A stretch of 9,722 nt of DNA from Candidatus Fermentibacterota bacterium. Lineage in GTDB: Bacteria; JAFGKV01. Below, piece after piece: positions 1 through 5,940 of this stretch (positions are counted from its first letter, which is position 1; each line of letters starts with the position of its first letter). The position numbers were made by a program, and so were the translations under genes. Where the stretch lies: NCBI GenBank assembly GCA_016928395.1, contig JAFGKV010000107.1, positions 1-9,722 of the forward strand. Direction: 5' to 3'. The notes beneath the pieces were generated by a model that saw nothing but the letters and a program-made list of their open reading frames with translations, ran no database searches and was not told the DNA's origin.

Positions 1-5
1 CCCCC

Positions 6-87
6 GTCATTGCCCGACTCGATCGGGCAATCCAGGCAGGAGCATCTCGGCCGAGTCCTGGATCACCCGGTCAAGCCGGGTGATGAC
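6..87. repeat. pair of facing REP-like hairpin units
   Basis: Two 30-nt units lie in inverted orientation at 6-35 and 58-87, 22 bp apart. Each is a perfect 9-bp stem with a 5-nt loop (9-17/23-31 with loop CTCGA; 62-70/76-84 with loop TCAAG), flanked by GTC on one side and CCAG on the other when read in the same sense. After reverse complementing the second unit, 23 of 30 positions are identical. Six of the seven differences form three compensated base pairs (T-A to C-G, G-C to A-T, A-T to G-C) and the seventh lies in the loop. This covariation shows that the hairpin shape, not the exact sequence, has been kept. The arrangement resembles paired REP elements, which are often moved by RAYT-type transposases, although none is encoded here. 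It could act as a transcript end or a nucleoid-protein site; that is inference. Confidence 0.75.
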
Positions 88-124
88 TTCCGTGCTCCTC
101 ATTCCTTCGGCTGGTTCTCATGCG

Positions 125-140
125 CTGCGTAGGAACGCAG
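125..140. repeat. small hairpin in repeat-rich spacer
   Basis: CTGCGT and ACGCAG form a perfect 6-bp stem around the loop AGGA. The right arm runs into CGCAGAGC, an 8-mer that also occurs inside the hairpin at 7403-7426, so both may be degenerate members of one class of intergenic hairpin. There is no T-run on either side, so an intrinsic terminator is not supported. Confidence 0.4.
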
Positions 141-203
141 AGCTCCCCGGTGAAGTTACAGCTTAGGGTTCGGTCGATCATCGGGTGAGCCTCGGCTGCC
201 GCT

Positions 204-224
204 CCTCCCTTACGCAAAGGGAGG
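204..224. repeat. 8-bp stem intergenic hairpin
   Basis: CCTCCCTT pairs perfectly with AAGGGAGG around the loop ACGCA. No poly-T tract follows in either direction. It lies between the REP-like pair and the 8-bp tandem array, so it is probably another piece of the same repeat-rich spacer. A weak transcription end for the leftward kinase gene is possible but unproven. Confidence 0.45.
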
Positions 225-242
225 TTGAGAGGGATTCCCTAT

Positions 243-374
243 TGGATGGATGGATGATTGGACGAGTGGATGGAACAGTGGAACGATGGAATGGTGGAAC
301 ATTGGAATGATGGATGAATGGATGAATGGATGAGTGGATGATTGGATGAGTGGATGAGTGGATGATTGGGTGGG
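243..374. repeat. tandem array of 8-bp TGGANNNN units
   Basis: The stretch reads as 8-bp units that each begin TGGA (TGGG in the last), starting at 243, 251, 259, then after one 4-bp TGGA insertion at 267-270 at 271, 279, 287, 295, 303, 311, 319, 327, 335, 343, 351, 359 and 367. The seven units from 311 to 366 are TGGATGA plus one variable base; those from 271 to 310 are the diverged form TGGAAYNN, except the last base pattern. The 4-bp insertion keeps the underlying TGGA/TGRN half-period. Open frames across it give repetitive His/Pro/Ser/Ile peptides, as expected from any 8-bp repeat read in codons (24-bp period), so I treat it as a non-coding minisatellite formed by slippage. It sits downstream of the 3' end of the leftward kinase gene. 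Confidence 0.85.
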
Positions 375-406
375 GGGAATGTCTTGTGGGCATTGGTCCG
401 AGGGCG

Positions 407-422
407 CCTCCTGGAGAGGAGG
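407..422 (-). terminator. possible weak terminator hairpin after the kinase gene
   Basis: CCTCCT and AGGAGG form a 6-bp stem with a 4-nt loop, 45 nt past the stop codon of the leftward PfkB-family gene. There is no T-run after it on the minus strand, so it does not fit a standard intrinsic terminator. It is listed only because nothing better ends that gene before the tandem array. Confidence 0.2.
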
Positions 423-466
423 AAGGAGCTGGGCGCGGACACGGCCGGGGTCCGAGGCTTCGGCGA

Positions 467-1357
467 TCACACGTCGGCGAACATCTCCCGGAGGCGTTGT
501 GGGGTCGGGATGCCGCGGTGATCCGCATTGCGGCGGGCGACCTGGGCGGCGGCGCGCGCTGCGTCAATGCCGGAGAGACCACGGAGTCGTCCCACCAAGA
601 AGCAGGCCCCGAACACATCCCCGCAGCCCGTGGGATCGACCGGGGTCGTGGTTGGATCCGCCGCGGCGATGTGGACCGCCTTTCCTGACTCCGCAACGAT
701 GACCCCGTGGCTGCCATCGGTGATAATCACTACAGCAGGCCCCCAGGTCGAAAGCGTGGCAGCGGCTTCCATCGGGAGCGCATCCGGAAGAACTGACTGC
801 AGCTCCGCGCAGTTCATCTGCAGCGTGTGAGCCCGCGAACACCATTGCCACGCATCAGGGTTCAGCGCAGGGATCCTAAGCCCTGATTCGTCGCGCCCCA
901 AGGCCAGGCTATGGAAGTCAAAATGGAGGGAGGAGGAGCTGGGGGCAAACTTCAAAAACTCACCCAGCGTGATCTCGTAGCCGGTGACCATATTGAGCAG
1001 CGCCGCGTCGCAGCCCTCAACCGCCCTCACCAGTTCCTCGGCGTGCCATGGCGGCACATCCCCCCGCAGCCGCTCGCGACGCCGTTCTCCGTCAAGGTAG
1101 TTCGCGTGGACCATCCAGCCGTAGTCAGGCACGGTGTCAATGTGTGGCAGGATAGCGCCGTAGCGGCCCACGAGGCGTCGCACGTCGGGCTCGATTGCTG
1201 CCCCGACTCGGGATACCAGCACCACCTCGCCATCTCCTGCCAGGGCGCCTGCCAGGGCGGCCGCTCCGTAGAGTACGCCCCCGAAGCCGTTGTAGGCAGA
1301 GCCATCTGTGAAGACGTAGCGGTCATGGGGTATGTGGCCGATTATGGCGATTCGCAT
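467..1357 (-). CDS. PfkB/ribokinase-family carbohydrate or nucleoside kinase
   Basis: The 296-residue cytoplasmic protein is of normal length for the PfkB (ribokinase-like) family, which transfers the ATP gamma-phosphate to a hydroxyl of a sugar or nucleoside. The C-terminal family signature is clear: DPTGCGD at residues 241-247, with D247 as the expected catalytic base and GCG as the anion hole. The preceding strand ITDGSHGVIV (211-220) and MNCAEL (181-186), which matches the family N-x-x-E magnesium/phosphate motif, also fit. The N-terminal GG region (about 26-36) lacks the usual Asn after the glycines, so the substrate cannot be read off and a ribokinase or fructokinase label would be a guess. 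An in-frame TTG nine codons upstream exists, but the ATG at 1357 starts directly at the first beta strand (MRIAIIGH) and follows a purine-rich AAAAGAGCACC, so I chose it. The gene is alone and divergent from the small ORF and typA. Confidence 0.9.
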   Translation of the reverse strand: MRIAIIGHIPHDRYVFTDGSAYNGFGGVLYGAAALAGALAGDGEVVLVSRVGAAIEPDVRRLVGRYGAILPHIDTVPDYGWMVHANYLDGERRRERLRGDVPPWHAEELVRAVEGCDAALLNMVTGYEITLGEFLKFAPSSSSLHFDFHSLALGRDESGLRIPALNPDAWQWCSRAHTLQMNCAELQSVLPDALPMEAAATLSTWGPAVVIITDGSHGVIVAESGKAVHIAAADPTTTPVDPTGCGDVFGACFLVGRLRGLSGIDAARAAAQVARRNADHRGIPTPQRLREMFADV

Positions 1358-1625
1358 GGTGCTCTTTTGGACGAGAGGTTTCAACCCGAGCCATGAAAGG
1401 GGCGCTTCCCCGCGGAGTTACGACAGACGTGGCGCATCGGCAACTGCTTCTTCTGTCGTGGCGTCTCGCCGATCAGTACCGGAGGAGACTGTCCAACCTG
1501 GGTATCCCCGACGCGCGCTCGTGAACCCCTGGAGAGGGAGGCATGGGCATGCGGGAGGCTCGGCGCACCGATGCCACGGGGGTCCTCTCCACCCCATTGA
1601 GAGACTGACTCCGATTCCTCAGGTC

Positions 1626-1653
1626 TTGCGGCAAGCCAGGAAAACGCTAAACT
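1626..1653 (+). promoter_or_regulatory. candidate sigma70-type promoter for the small lysine-rich ORF
   Basis: TTGCGG (1626-1631) and TAAACT (1648-1653) are separated by 16 bp. Three of six bases match the -35 consensus and four of six the -10 consensus. The A-rich spacer end (AAAA at 1641-1644) stands out in this GC-rich spacer. It would start transcripts about 60 nt before the start codon at 1721. Confidence 0.3.
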
Positions 1654-1688
1654 GCGCCCATTCCTTGGCCGGCATTCACCGCCTTTCA

Positions 1689-1704
1689 TGACGCGGACGC
1701 GTCA
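1689..1704 (+). other. leader hairpin before the small ORF
   Basis: TGACGC and GCGTCA form a perfect 6-bp stem with the loop GGAC. It ends 5 nt before the AGGAGGAG ribosome binding site (1710-1717) of the small ORF, so it could stabilise the message or affect ribosome loading. No T-run follows, so it is not a terminator. Confidence 0.35.
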
Positions 1705-1720
1705 GCGTGAGGAGGAGCCC

Positions 1721-1831
1721 ATGTCGAAGAGCCGTGACACCAAGAAGGAAACGAAGAAAACCGCCGCCAAGAGCATCAAGGAGAAGCGAGCCGAGAAGAA
1801 GGCAAAGAAGTCTGGGACGAAGACGACCTGA
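1721..1831 (+). CDS. 36-residue lysine-rich small protein of unknown function
   Basis: The ATG follows a very strong ribosome binding site (AGGAGGAG at 1710-1717, 3-nt spacer), which is the main reason to call it. The product begins MSKSRDTKKETKK and continues with AxKSIKEKRAEKKAKKSG. Of 36 residues 14 are Lys and 3 Arg; there are no aromatics, no Cys, and no membrane or signal segment, so it is highly basic and probably disordered or helical only when bound. The alternating Lys/Glu/Ala pattern in the middle could form a charged helix. Basic peptides of this kind can bind RNA, DNA or ribosomes, but no function can be assigned from sequence. It has its own possible promoter and stands 569 bp before typA, so co-transcription with typA is uncertain. 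My impression that short SKSRDTKKE-type proteins recur in other bacteria is from memory and unverified. Confidence 0.6.
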   Translation: MSKSRDTKKETKKTAAKSIKEKRAEKKAKKSGTKTT

Positions 1832-2400
1832 GCATGCGCCGGGATCGTCACGCGGGCGGGATCCGGTAGGCAGAGATCATCGGCCGGCCACAGGGCCTGC
1901 GTACCGGGTTCCGCTCCCAGCATTCTTCCTCGCTCCATGGCGGGTTCGCCTTCACTGCTGATTCATGACGGCCCAACCTTTGCCGCGGCCTATCTCCCCT
2001 GCCCCTTTCCACAAAGGCATGTTTACTGTAAGTTGTCGCCTGGGCGAAGAACGTCTCCACCCGCCGGGCTATCGTTCCCACGCGGGCACCTCCGTGCGGA
2101 TCCGTCCTCAGGATAGACGAGGAGCCGGCCAAAGCCGGAGACGGACACGGTGACGTACCGTCCGGGCTCATCCGGCAGGCAACTCGACCCGAGGGCACAA
2201 GTGGAGCCATTCGGGCAACACGCGTTCGGCGTCGCTGAGGAGTGGCTCATGGTTCACTTCCCGAAGTGACACACGCTCAGTGCCCACCGGGCTTTTCCTT
2301 GCTCACACGAAGACAGGATTTGGGCAGAACAATGCTGCCAGCGGACGGAACGGCCTTCGCGATTCCGGGAAGAAGTCGCTGTGCAGGAATAGGAAATCAT
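1832..2400 (+). other. 569-bp region upstream of typA
   Basis: No convincing gene is seen. ORFs from 1937 (57 codons, no ribosome binding site) and 2150 (39 codons, GTG start) have no recognisable product. Short hairpins are present: CCGGC/GCCGG around 2126-2139, ACGGT/ACCGT around 2148-2162, and TCACTTC/GAAGTGA at 2254-2269. None is followed by a T-run. I could not match the region to a known riboswitch. An open frame continues upstream of typA to 2242 but has no family similarity. Promoter hexamers are not clear. Confidence 0.45.
2254..2269 (+). other. 7-bp palindrome in the typA upstream region
   Basis: TCACTTC and GAAGTGA are perfect complements around a CC centre, 131 bp before the typA start. 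It could be a regulator site or a tight RNA hairpin. Nothing in the window repeats it, so no role can be assigned. Confidence 0.35.
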
Positions 2401-4269
2401 ATGCTGTCTGAGAGAAGAGATCTGCGCAACGTCGCCATTATCGCGCATGTCGATCACGGTAAGACCACCCTGGTCGACGGAATGCTGAGGCAAGCTCGCG
2501 TATTTCGCGAGAACCAGCAGGTGGCCGAGCGAATCATGGACTCCAACGACCTGGAACGTGAGCGTGGCATCACAATCCTGGCCAAGAACACCGCCATCAC
2601 CATCCACGATCCTGAGACCCGTGCCTTGGTGAAGATCAACATCGTTGACACCCCCGGCCATGCGGACTTCGGCGGGGAGGTGGAACGGGTGATGAACATG
2701 GTGGATGGGGTTCTGCTCCTGGTCGACGCAGTGGAAGGCCCCATGCCGCAGACCAGATTCGTTCTGAAGAAGGCTTTGGCGATGGGCCATCGCGCCATCG
2801 TGGTGATCAACAAGATGGACCGGCGAGATGCCGACCCTGATCGGGCGGTGAACGCGACCTTCGACCTGTTCGTCGAGTTGGGTGCCAGCGACCGCCAGAT
2901 CGATTTTCCCATAGTCTACGCCAATGCGCTGACCGGTCAGGCGGGAACCAATCCCTACGATCTGGGACCTGACCTGCGCCCGCTCTTCCAAGCGATCCTG
3001 GGCGCTGTCCCCGCGCCGTGGGCGGATCCGGATGCGCCACTGCAGATGCTGGTCACCAACCTGGGCTACGATGATTATCGAGGCACCACGGCGCTGGGCC
3101 GCATCTTCGCCGGGCGGATGGCCGCGGGACAGCGCGTCGCGCGAATCGGGCTGGGCGGGCAGATCACGCCGGAACGAGTACGGTACTTGTACGTGCATCG
3201 GGGGCTGGAGAAAGTCGAGGTCGAAACCGTCGAAGCGGGCGAGATTGTGGCTATCGCCGGGTTGGAGGGTATCGCCATCGGAGAGACCCTCGCCGATCCC
3301 GAGAATCCTGTCGCGCTGCCACCGATCCGGGTGGAAGAGCCAACGGTGCGAATGACCTTTGGGGTCAACACCTCACCGTTCGGCGGGAGGGAAGGCCGTT
3401 GGAGCACCTCTCGCAAACTGCGCGAGCGGTTGTTCGATCAACTACGCCATGACGTGGCACTGCGTGTGGCCGAGACGGCTACGACGGACAGCTTTCTCGT
3501 CTCGGGCCGCGGCGAGCTGCACTTGGCCATCCTGATCGAGACCATGCGCCGGGAAGGATACGAGTTCGAAGTGTCGCGACCCGAAGCGATCTTCAAATCG
3601 GGCGCCAAAGGAGAGGTGCTGGAGCCGTACGAGGAGCTTCACGTCGAGACCGGCGCGGATACGGCCGGTACCGTGGTGGAGATGTTGGGCAGGCGCCGGG
3701 GCCAAATGGTCCAGATGACCGCCACCAGTGACAACCGCGTGCATCTGGCCTTCACCGTGCCGACGCGCGGGCTTCTGGGCTTTCGTTACCAGTTTCTCAC
3801 CGCGACCCGCGGGATGGGTACCATGAATGCAGTCTTTCAGGGGTATCGGCCGTTTGCCGGGGCCATTGCTGCCCGCACCGCGAACTGCCTCGTGGCCTGG
3901 GAAACCGGGGTCACTACCACCTACGGTCTGAAGAACGCCGAAGAGCGCGGCATCCTTTTTCTCGGGCCGGGCATTGAAGTGTACGAGGGCATGGTGATCG
4001 GCGAGACGCAGCGCGGCAGCAGCGACATCCCGGTCAACGTCTGCAAAAGGAAGCACCTGACCAACATCCGCTCCTCGACACAGGACATCATGGTGCGGCT
4101 GACGCCGCCGCGGAACATGAGCCTCGACGAGGCCATCGAGTATCTGACCGACGATGAGCTGTTGGAGGTCACCCCCCAGACATCTCGTATCCGCAAGCGT
4201 ATCCTGGCGACTGACGTACGCCGCAAACACACCAAGCGCGCCGCACGAGGCGACAACGGACCCGATTAG
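2401..4269 (+). CDS. typA: TypA/BipA ribosome-associated translational GTPase
   Basis: The 622-residue cytoplasmic GTPase is related to EF-G and LepA, binds the ribosomal A-site region, and supports ribosome assembly and stress or cold adaptation. GTPase motifs are intact: P-loop AHVDHGKT (15-22), switch I RGITI (55-59), DTPGHADF (83-90), NKMD (137-140). Translation-factor domain II follows (about 212-305), then the EF-G-like domain with [27 protein letters not shown] (368-393; motif positions only) and the TypA-specific C-terminal domain with [16 protein letters not shown] (456-471), [10 protein letters not shown] (501-510), [10 protein letters not shown] (522-531), LTNIRSS (553-559) and VRLTPPR (565-571). 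Length is close to the family norm of about 610. The ATG at 2401 begins just before [15 protein letters not shown], as in relatives, and follows AGGA (2391-2394) with 6-nt spacing. The frame is open to 2242, but that extension is unlike the family. A 6-bp hairpin overlaps the stop. Confidence 0.97.
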   Translation: MLSERRDLRNVAIIAHVDHGKTTLVDGMLRQARVFRENQQVAERIMDSNDLERERGITILAKNTAITIHDPETRALVKINIVDTPGHADFGGEVERVMNMVDGVLLLVDAVEGPMPQTRFVLKKALAMGHRAIVVINKMDRRDADPDRAVNATFDLFVELGASDRQIDFPIVYANALTGQAGTNPYDLGPDLRPLFQAILGAVPAPWADPDAPLQMLVTNLGYDDYRGTTALGRIFAGRMAAGQRVARIGLGGQITPERVRYLYVHRGLEKVEVETVEAGEIVAIAGLEGIAIGETLADPENPVALPPIRVEEPTVRMTFGVNTSPFGGREGRWSTSRKLRERLFDQLRHDVALRVAETATTDSFLVSGRGELHLAILIETMRREGYEFEVSRPEAIFKSGAKGEVLEPYEELHVETGADTAGTVVEMLGRRRGQMVQMTATSDNRVHLAFTVPTRGLLGFRYQFLTATRGMGTMNAVFQGYRPFAGAIAARTANCLVAWETGVTTTYGLKNAEERGILFLGPGIEVYEGMVIGETQRGSSDIPVNVCKRKHLTNIRSSTQDIMVRLTPPRNMSLDEAIEYLTDDELLEVTPQTSRIRKRILATDVRRKHTKRAARGDNGPD

Positions 4270-4283
4270 GGGTACGAACCCCT
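4268..4283 (+). terminator. hairpin overlapping the typA stop codon
   Basis: AGGGGT and ACCCCT form a perfect 6-bp stem with the loop ACGA, beginning inside the TAG stop (4267-4269). No T-run follows, so it is a poor intrinsic terminator; it might protect the 3' end or act with a second GC-rich stem (CACCC/GGGTG, about 4301-4322). Confidence 0.3.
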
Positions 4284-4617
4284 GCGGTCATGCCCCTGCG
4301 CACCCACGGGCTTCGGGGGTGCTGTTCAGGCGAAGAAACCCGGCCGCAACCGCTCACGACCACCACAGCGACTCGCCTCGTCTTCGTCCATGCCATGCTC
4401 CTGGTCCTGCCCTTCCCGCGCGGCCTTTCCCTGAAACGGCGAGGATGTCTGTGACGGACTGACTCGTGCCTCTACCTTTCCTTCCATTGGCGCTCGCCAA
4501 CGAATGGCTTCGCACTCCCAGGGTGGTGCGATGAAGCGCGGCGTTCCTGTCGGGACGGATGGTCAGTGTGTCTGAAACGCCGCCGAAGAATGTCCTTGCC
4601 CGCTGACGGCAGAGACA
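4284..4617. other. intergenic region between typA and the membrane-protein operon
   Basis: About 330 bp without a supportable gene. It contains a GC-rich inverted repeat (CACCC/GGGTG, about 4301-4322) and TTGGC/GCCAA around 4488-4501. A possible -35 hexamer TTGCCC (4596-4601) lies 17 bp before TACTCT (4619-4624), which would place the promoter of the downstream operon inside the shared operator. A 23-codon ORF at 4503-4574 lacks a ribosome binding site. Confidence 0.4.
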
Positions 4618-4642
4618 TTACTCTGTTTCGCAAAGTACTCTT
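4618..4642 (+). promoter_or_regulatory. operator copy 1, upstream of membrane protein/regulator operon
   Basis: The element reads TTACTCTG, TTTCGC, AAAGTACTCT. It contains half-site ACTCTG (4620-4625), five bases, CAAAGT (4631-4636) in inverted orientation, then ACTCTT (4637-4642) again in the forward sense. The outer pair TACTCTG/CAAAGTA is a 7-bp inverted repeat with one mismatch; TACTCT also recurs as a direct repeat 17 bp apart. The same layout occurs at 5892-5916 before the radical SAM gene. It lies 15 bp before the GTG start, overlapping where promoter or early transcript would be, which suits repression. I infer that the winged-helix protein encoded by this operon binds it (autoregulation). 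Confidence 0.7.
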
Positions 4643-4656
4643 CACACGGAGGAACC

Positions 4657-5292
4657 GTGATTGCTGCGCATGTGCATGACGCCCTGCGGCAGGTGCGGGA
4701 GCTGAAGCTCAGGGTGCTGGATTCCCAGATGTTCACCGGGTACTCCGGGCGCGTCCGGGCCGTGGCGGGAGGCGCGTCGCTGCTGGCGGCCGTGATCATG
4801 AGCAGGTCAGGCTTTCCGGCGACGGCCAGAGCGCATCTGGTGGGGTGGGGAGTCGTACTGGCAGTGGCAGTGATTGCGAACTATGCAGCCCTCATCGTCT
4901 GGTTCGTGACGACCTCCGGCCCACGGCGTGACGTTCGCCGGCTCATGCCCACCGTAGACGCACTGCCGCCTTTGGCAGTGGGAGCAATCCTGTCCGTGGT
5001 GATGGTGCTGCAGGGAATGGTTGATCTTTTGCCCGGCACGTGGATGTGCCTCTACGGCCTTACCAACCTTGCTTCGCGGCGGGTGCTTCCGAAGGCCATG
5101 TGGCTGGTAGGGCTGTACTACATCGCCTGCGGCGTGGTCCTGTTCGTCACGCCCGGGTTCACCTTCACCAACCCGTGGCCCATGGGCATCGCGTTCTGTG
5201 TCGGCGAAGTGGTAGGGGGATTCATCTTCCACAGGAATCGTGTACCCAACGGGTCGATCCAGAGCTTCGTCGCGGGAAGGGAGCAATCATGA
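4657..5292 (+). CDS. six-helix integral membrane protein paired with a winged-helix regulator
   Basis: The 211-residue inner-membrane protein has an amphipathic N-terminal helix rich in charged residues (about 1-25), then hydrophobic segments near 33-49, 60-85, 103-125, 128-139 (short), 146-166 and 173-191, and a hydrophilic tail. There are no catalytic motifs. Features such as LPGTWMCLYGLTNLASRR (125-142) and GLYYIACGVVLF (152-163) resemble uncharacterised membrane proteins that I recall being encoded next to small winged-helix regulators; that is recollection, not a search. The start is GTG at 4657, after GGAGG (4648-4652, 4-nt spacer); no ATG is in frame nearby. Its TGA overlaps the ATG of the regulator gene as ATGA, indicating translational coupling. 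The pair could work as sensor and regulator, with the membrane protein holding or controlling the DNA-binding protein, but this is inference. An operator-like element sits directly upstream. Confidence 0.85.
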   Translation: MIAAHVHDALRQVRELKLRVLDSQMFTGYSGRVRAVAGGASLLAAVIMSRSGFPATARAHLVGWGVVLAVAVIANYAALIVWFVTTSGPRRDVRRLMPTVDALPPLAVGAILSVVMVLQGMVDLLPGTWMCLYGLTNLASRRVLPKAMWLVGLYYIACGVVLFVTPGFTFTNPWPMGIAFCVGEVVGGFIFHRNRVPNGSIQSFVAGREQS

Positions 5293-5669
5293 CTGAACGG
5301 GATGTACCCTTCGATCTCCTTGAACGCATCTTCCACTCGCCGCCTCGCCTTGCGATCGTGACCAACCTGCTGGATGCACCCCGGGGCATGGCGTTCTCGG
5401 AGTTGCGCGACCGATGCAGCCTTACCGACGGCAACCTCAACCGCCACCTCAAAACGCTCGCGCAATCGGGGATTGTCCAGATAGACAAACGTTTCGTCGG
5501 AAGCTACCCGCGCACCACCATCACGTTGTCGGTGGAAGGCCGGGAGCGTTTCATGGAGTATCTGGGGGCGCTGGAGGCGGTACTCCACGATGCCGCGCGT
5601 CGCCTCGGCACGCAGACGGCAAAGGCGGATAGGCCCGAGTCAGAGGAGTTGGGGCTTGCGACGACGTGA
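5289..5669 (+). CDS. winged-helix transcriptional regulator (HTH_34/MarR-ArsR-like)
   Basis: The 126-residue DNA-binding protein is close to the single-domain winged-helix regulators of the HTH_34 type. Residues about 10-100 carry the pattern: LLERIFHSPPRLAIVTNLL (first helices), FSELRDRCSLTDGNLNRHL (36-54; helix-turn-helix with recognition helix near 46-60), LKTLAQSGIVQIDKRF (54-69), then the beta wing GSYPRTTITLSVEGRERF (71-88) and a dimerisation helix YLGALEAVLHDAARRL (91-106). The last 20 residues are polar and probably disordered. There are no metal-binding Cys clusters and no separate ligand domain, so signalling may come through its partner. The ATG at 5289 overlaps the membrane-protein stop as ATGA, so expression is coupled. 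The matching elements at 4618-4642 and 5892-5916 flank this operon and are its likely binding sites, implying autoregulation plus control of the radical SAM gene. Confidence 0.88.
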   Translation: MTERDVPFDLLERIFHSPPRLAIVTNLLDAPRGMAFSELRDRCSLTDGNLNRHLKTLAQSGIVQIDKRFVGSYPRTTITLSVEGRERFMEYLGALEAVLHDAARRLGTQTAKADRPESEELGLATT

Positions 5670-5891
5670 GATCGGCCTGGTGATGCCGCAAATCCGAAAT
5701 CCGAACCGCCCGGCATGGGGAGAGGCACACGTGGCTGAGTGGACTGATGGGATGCCGGAGTGGACCTTAGTGAAGGCTCGGAGCCTCCAGCCGACCAGTC
5801 CCCGGGTTTCAACTCCTCACTCCTATCTCCTCACCCCTCACCCCGCAGGCGCGCAGACGCGAGCCGAGTGTCTTCCCCCCTTTTTGCCCAT
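5670..5891. other. low-complexity spacer between regulator and radical SAM genes
   Basis: This stretch holds a 7-nt direct repeat (AAATCCG twice plus AA, 5690-5705), a perfect palindrome AGGCTC-G-GAGCCT (5774-5786), a pyrimidine-rich tract of CTCCTCAC/CTCACCCC units (5813-5844), and a C6 then T5 run ending at 5885. No gene is supported. The spacer separates the radical SAM gene from the regulator operon and supports separate transcription of the two. Confidence 0.5.
5813..5844. repeat. pyrimidine-rich low-complexity tract
   Basis: Over 32 bases the plus strand contains no G and only four A, made of loosely repeated CTCCTCAC, CTCCTATC, and CTCACCCC units. It looks like a slippage-derived tract similar in origin to the array at 243-374 but with a different unit. 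Confidence 0.5.
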
Positions 5892-5916
5892 TTACTCTGA
5901 ATTCCAAAGTACTCTG
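5892..5916 (+). promoter_or_regulatory. operator copy 2, upstream of the radical SAM gene
   Basis: The element reads TTACTCTG, AATTCC, AAAGTACTCTG. Compared with 4618-4641, 20 of 24 bases agree, and all differences lie in the six central bases. Half-sites are ACTCTG (5894-5899), CAAAGT (5905-5910, inverted) and ACTCTG (5911-5916, forward), with the same 5-bp and 0-bp gaps as in copy 1. TACTCTG occurs twice, exactly 17 bp apart. It ends 24 bp before the ATG. The identical geometry upstream of two separate transcription units on either side of a winged-helix regulator gene supports a shared operator. Confidence 0.7.
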
Positions 5917-5931
5917 TGAATCACTCAGTGA
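5916..5931 (+). other. overlapping small palindromes next to the radical SAM ribosome binding site
   Basis: GTGA-A-TCAC (5916-5924) and TCACT-C-AGTGA (5921-5931) share TCAC, so only one can pair at a time. The second abuts the AAGGAG ribosome binding site (5931-5936). The stems are only 4 and 5 bp, so a regulatory role is speculative. Confidence 0.25.
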
Positions 5932-5940
5932 AGGAGCACC

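Larger units (their letters stand above)
1358..1720. other. divergent intergenic region between kinase gene and small ORF
   Basis: This 363-bp spacer must hold promoters for both directions. On the plus strand a plausible promoter lies at 1626-1653 and a hairpin just before the small ORF at 1689-1704. No homologous-looking protein is encoded. A 21-codon ORF with a purine-rich leader (1543-1608) has no other support. I see no riboswitch or tRNA pattern. Confidence 0.5.

Noticed and set aside
178-717. Long minus-strand ORF rich in His/Pro/Ser/Ile across the tandem array
   Set aside because: The repetitive peptide follows from reading an 8-bp repeat in codons; it overlaps the 3' end of the well-supported kinase gene and has no homology-like features.
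1358-1384. Nine-codon N-terminal extension of the PfkB-family protein from a TTG
   Set aside because: The family fold starts at MRIAIIGH, the ATG at 1357 has a purine-rich site before it, and TTG is a rare start.
1543-1608. 21-codon ORF after a purine-rich GGAGAGGGAG
   Set aside because: Very short, no recognisable composition or neighbour support; the purine tract may be chance in this spacer.
1937-2110. 57-codon plus-strand ORF upstream of typA
   Set aside because: No ribosome binding site, no recognisable domain, proline- and cysteine-bearing peptide typical of random GC-rich frames.
2242-2400. 53-codon upstream extension of typA
   Set aside because: Not like any TypA N terminus; the start at 2401 has a ribosome binding site and begins exactly where relatives do.
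2254-3198. Long minus-strand frame antisense to typA
   Set aside because: A shadow of the strongly conserved typA coding frame in GC-rich DNA; the peptide has no family motifs.
3442-4230. Second long minus-strand frame antisense to typA
   Set aside because: Same reason: codon-bias shadow, His/Arg-rich, no motifs.
4503-4574. 23-codon ORF before the membrane-protein operon
   Set aside because: No ribosome binding site and no conserved-looking composition.
4596-4624. TTGCCC-N17-TACTCT as the promoter of the membrane-protein operon
   Set aside because: Spacing is ideal but the -10 match is only 3 of 6 and the equivalent arrangement is not present at operator copy 2, so it is mentioned but not called.
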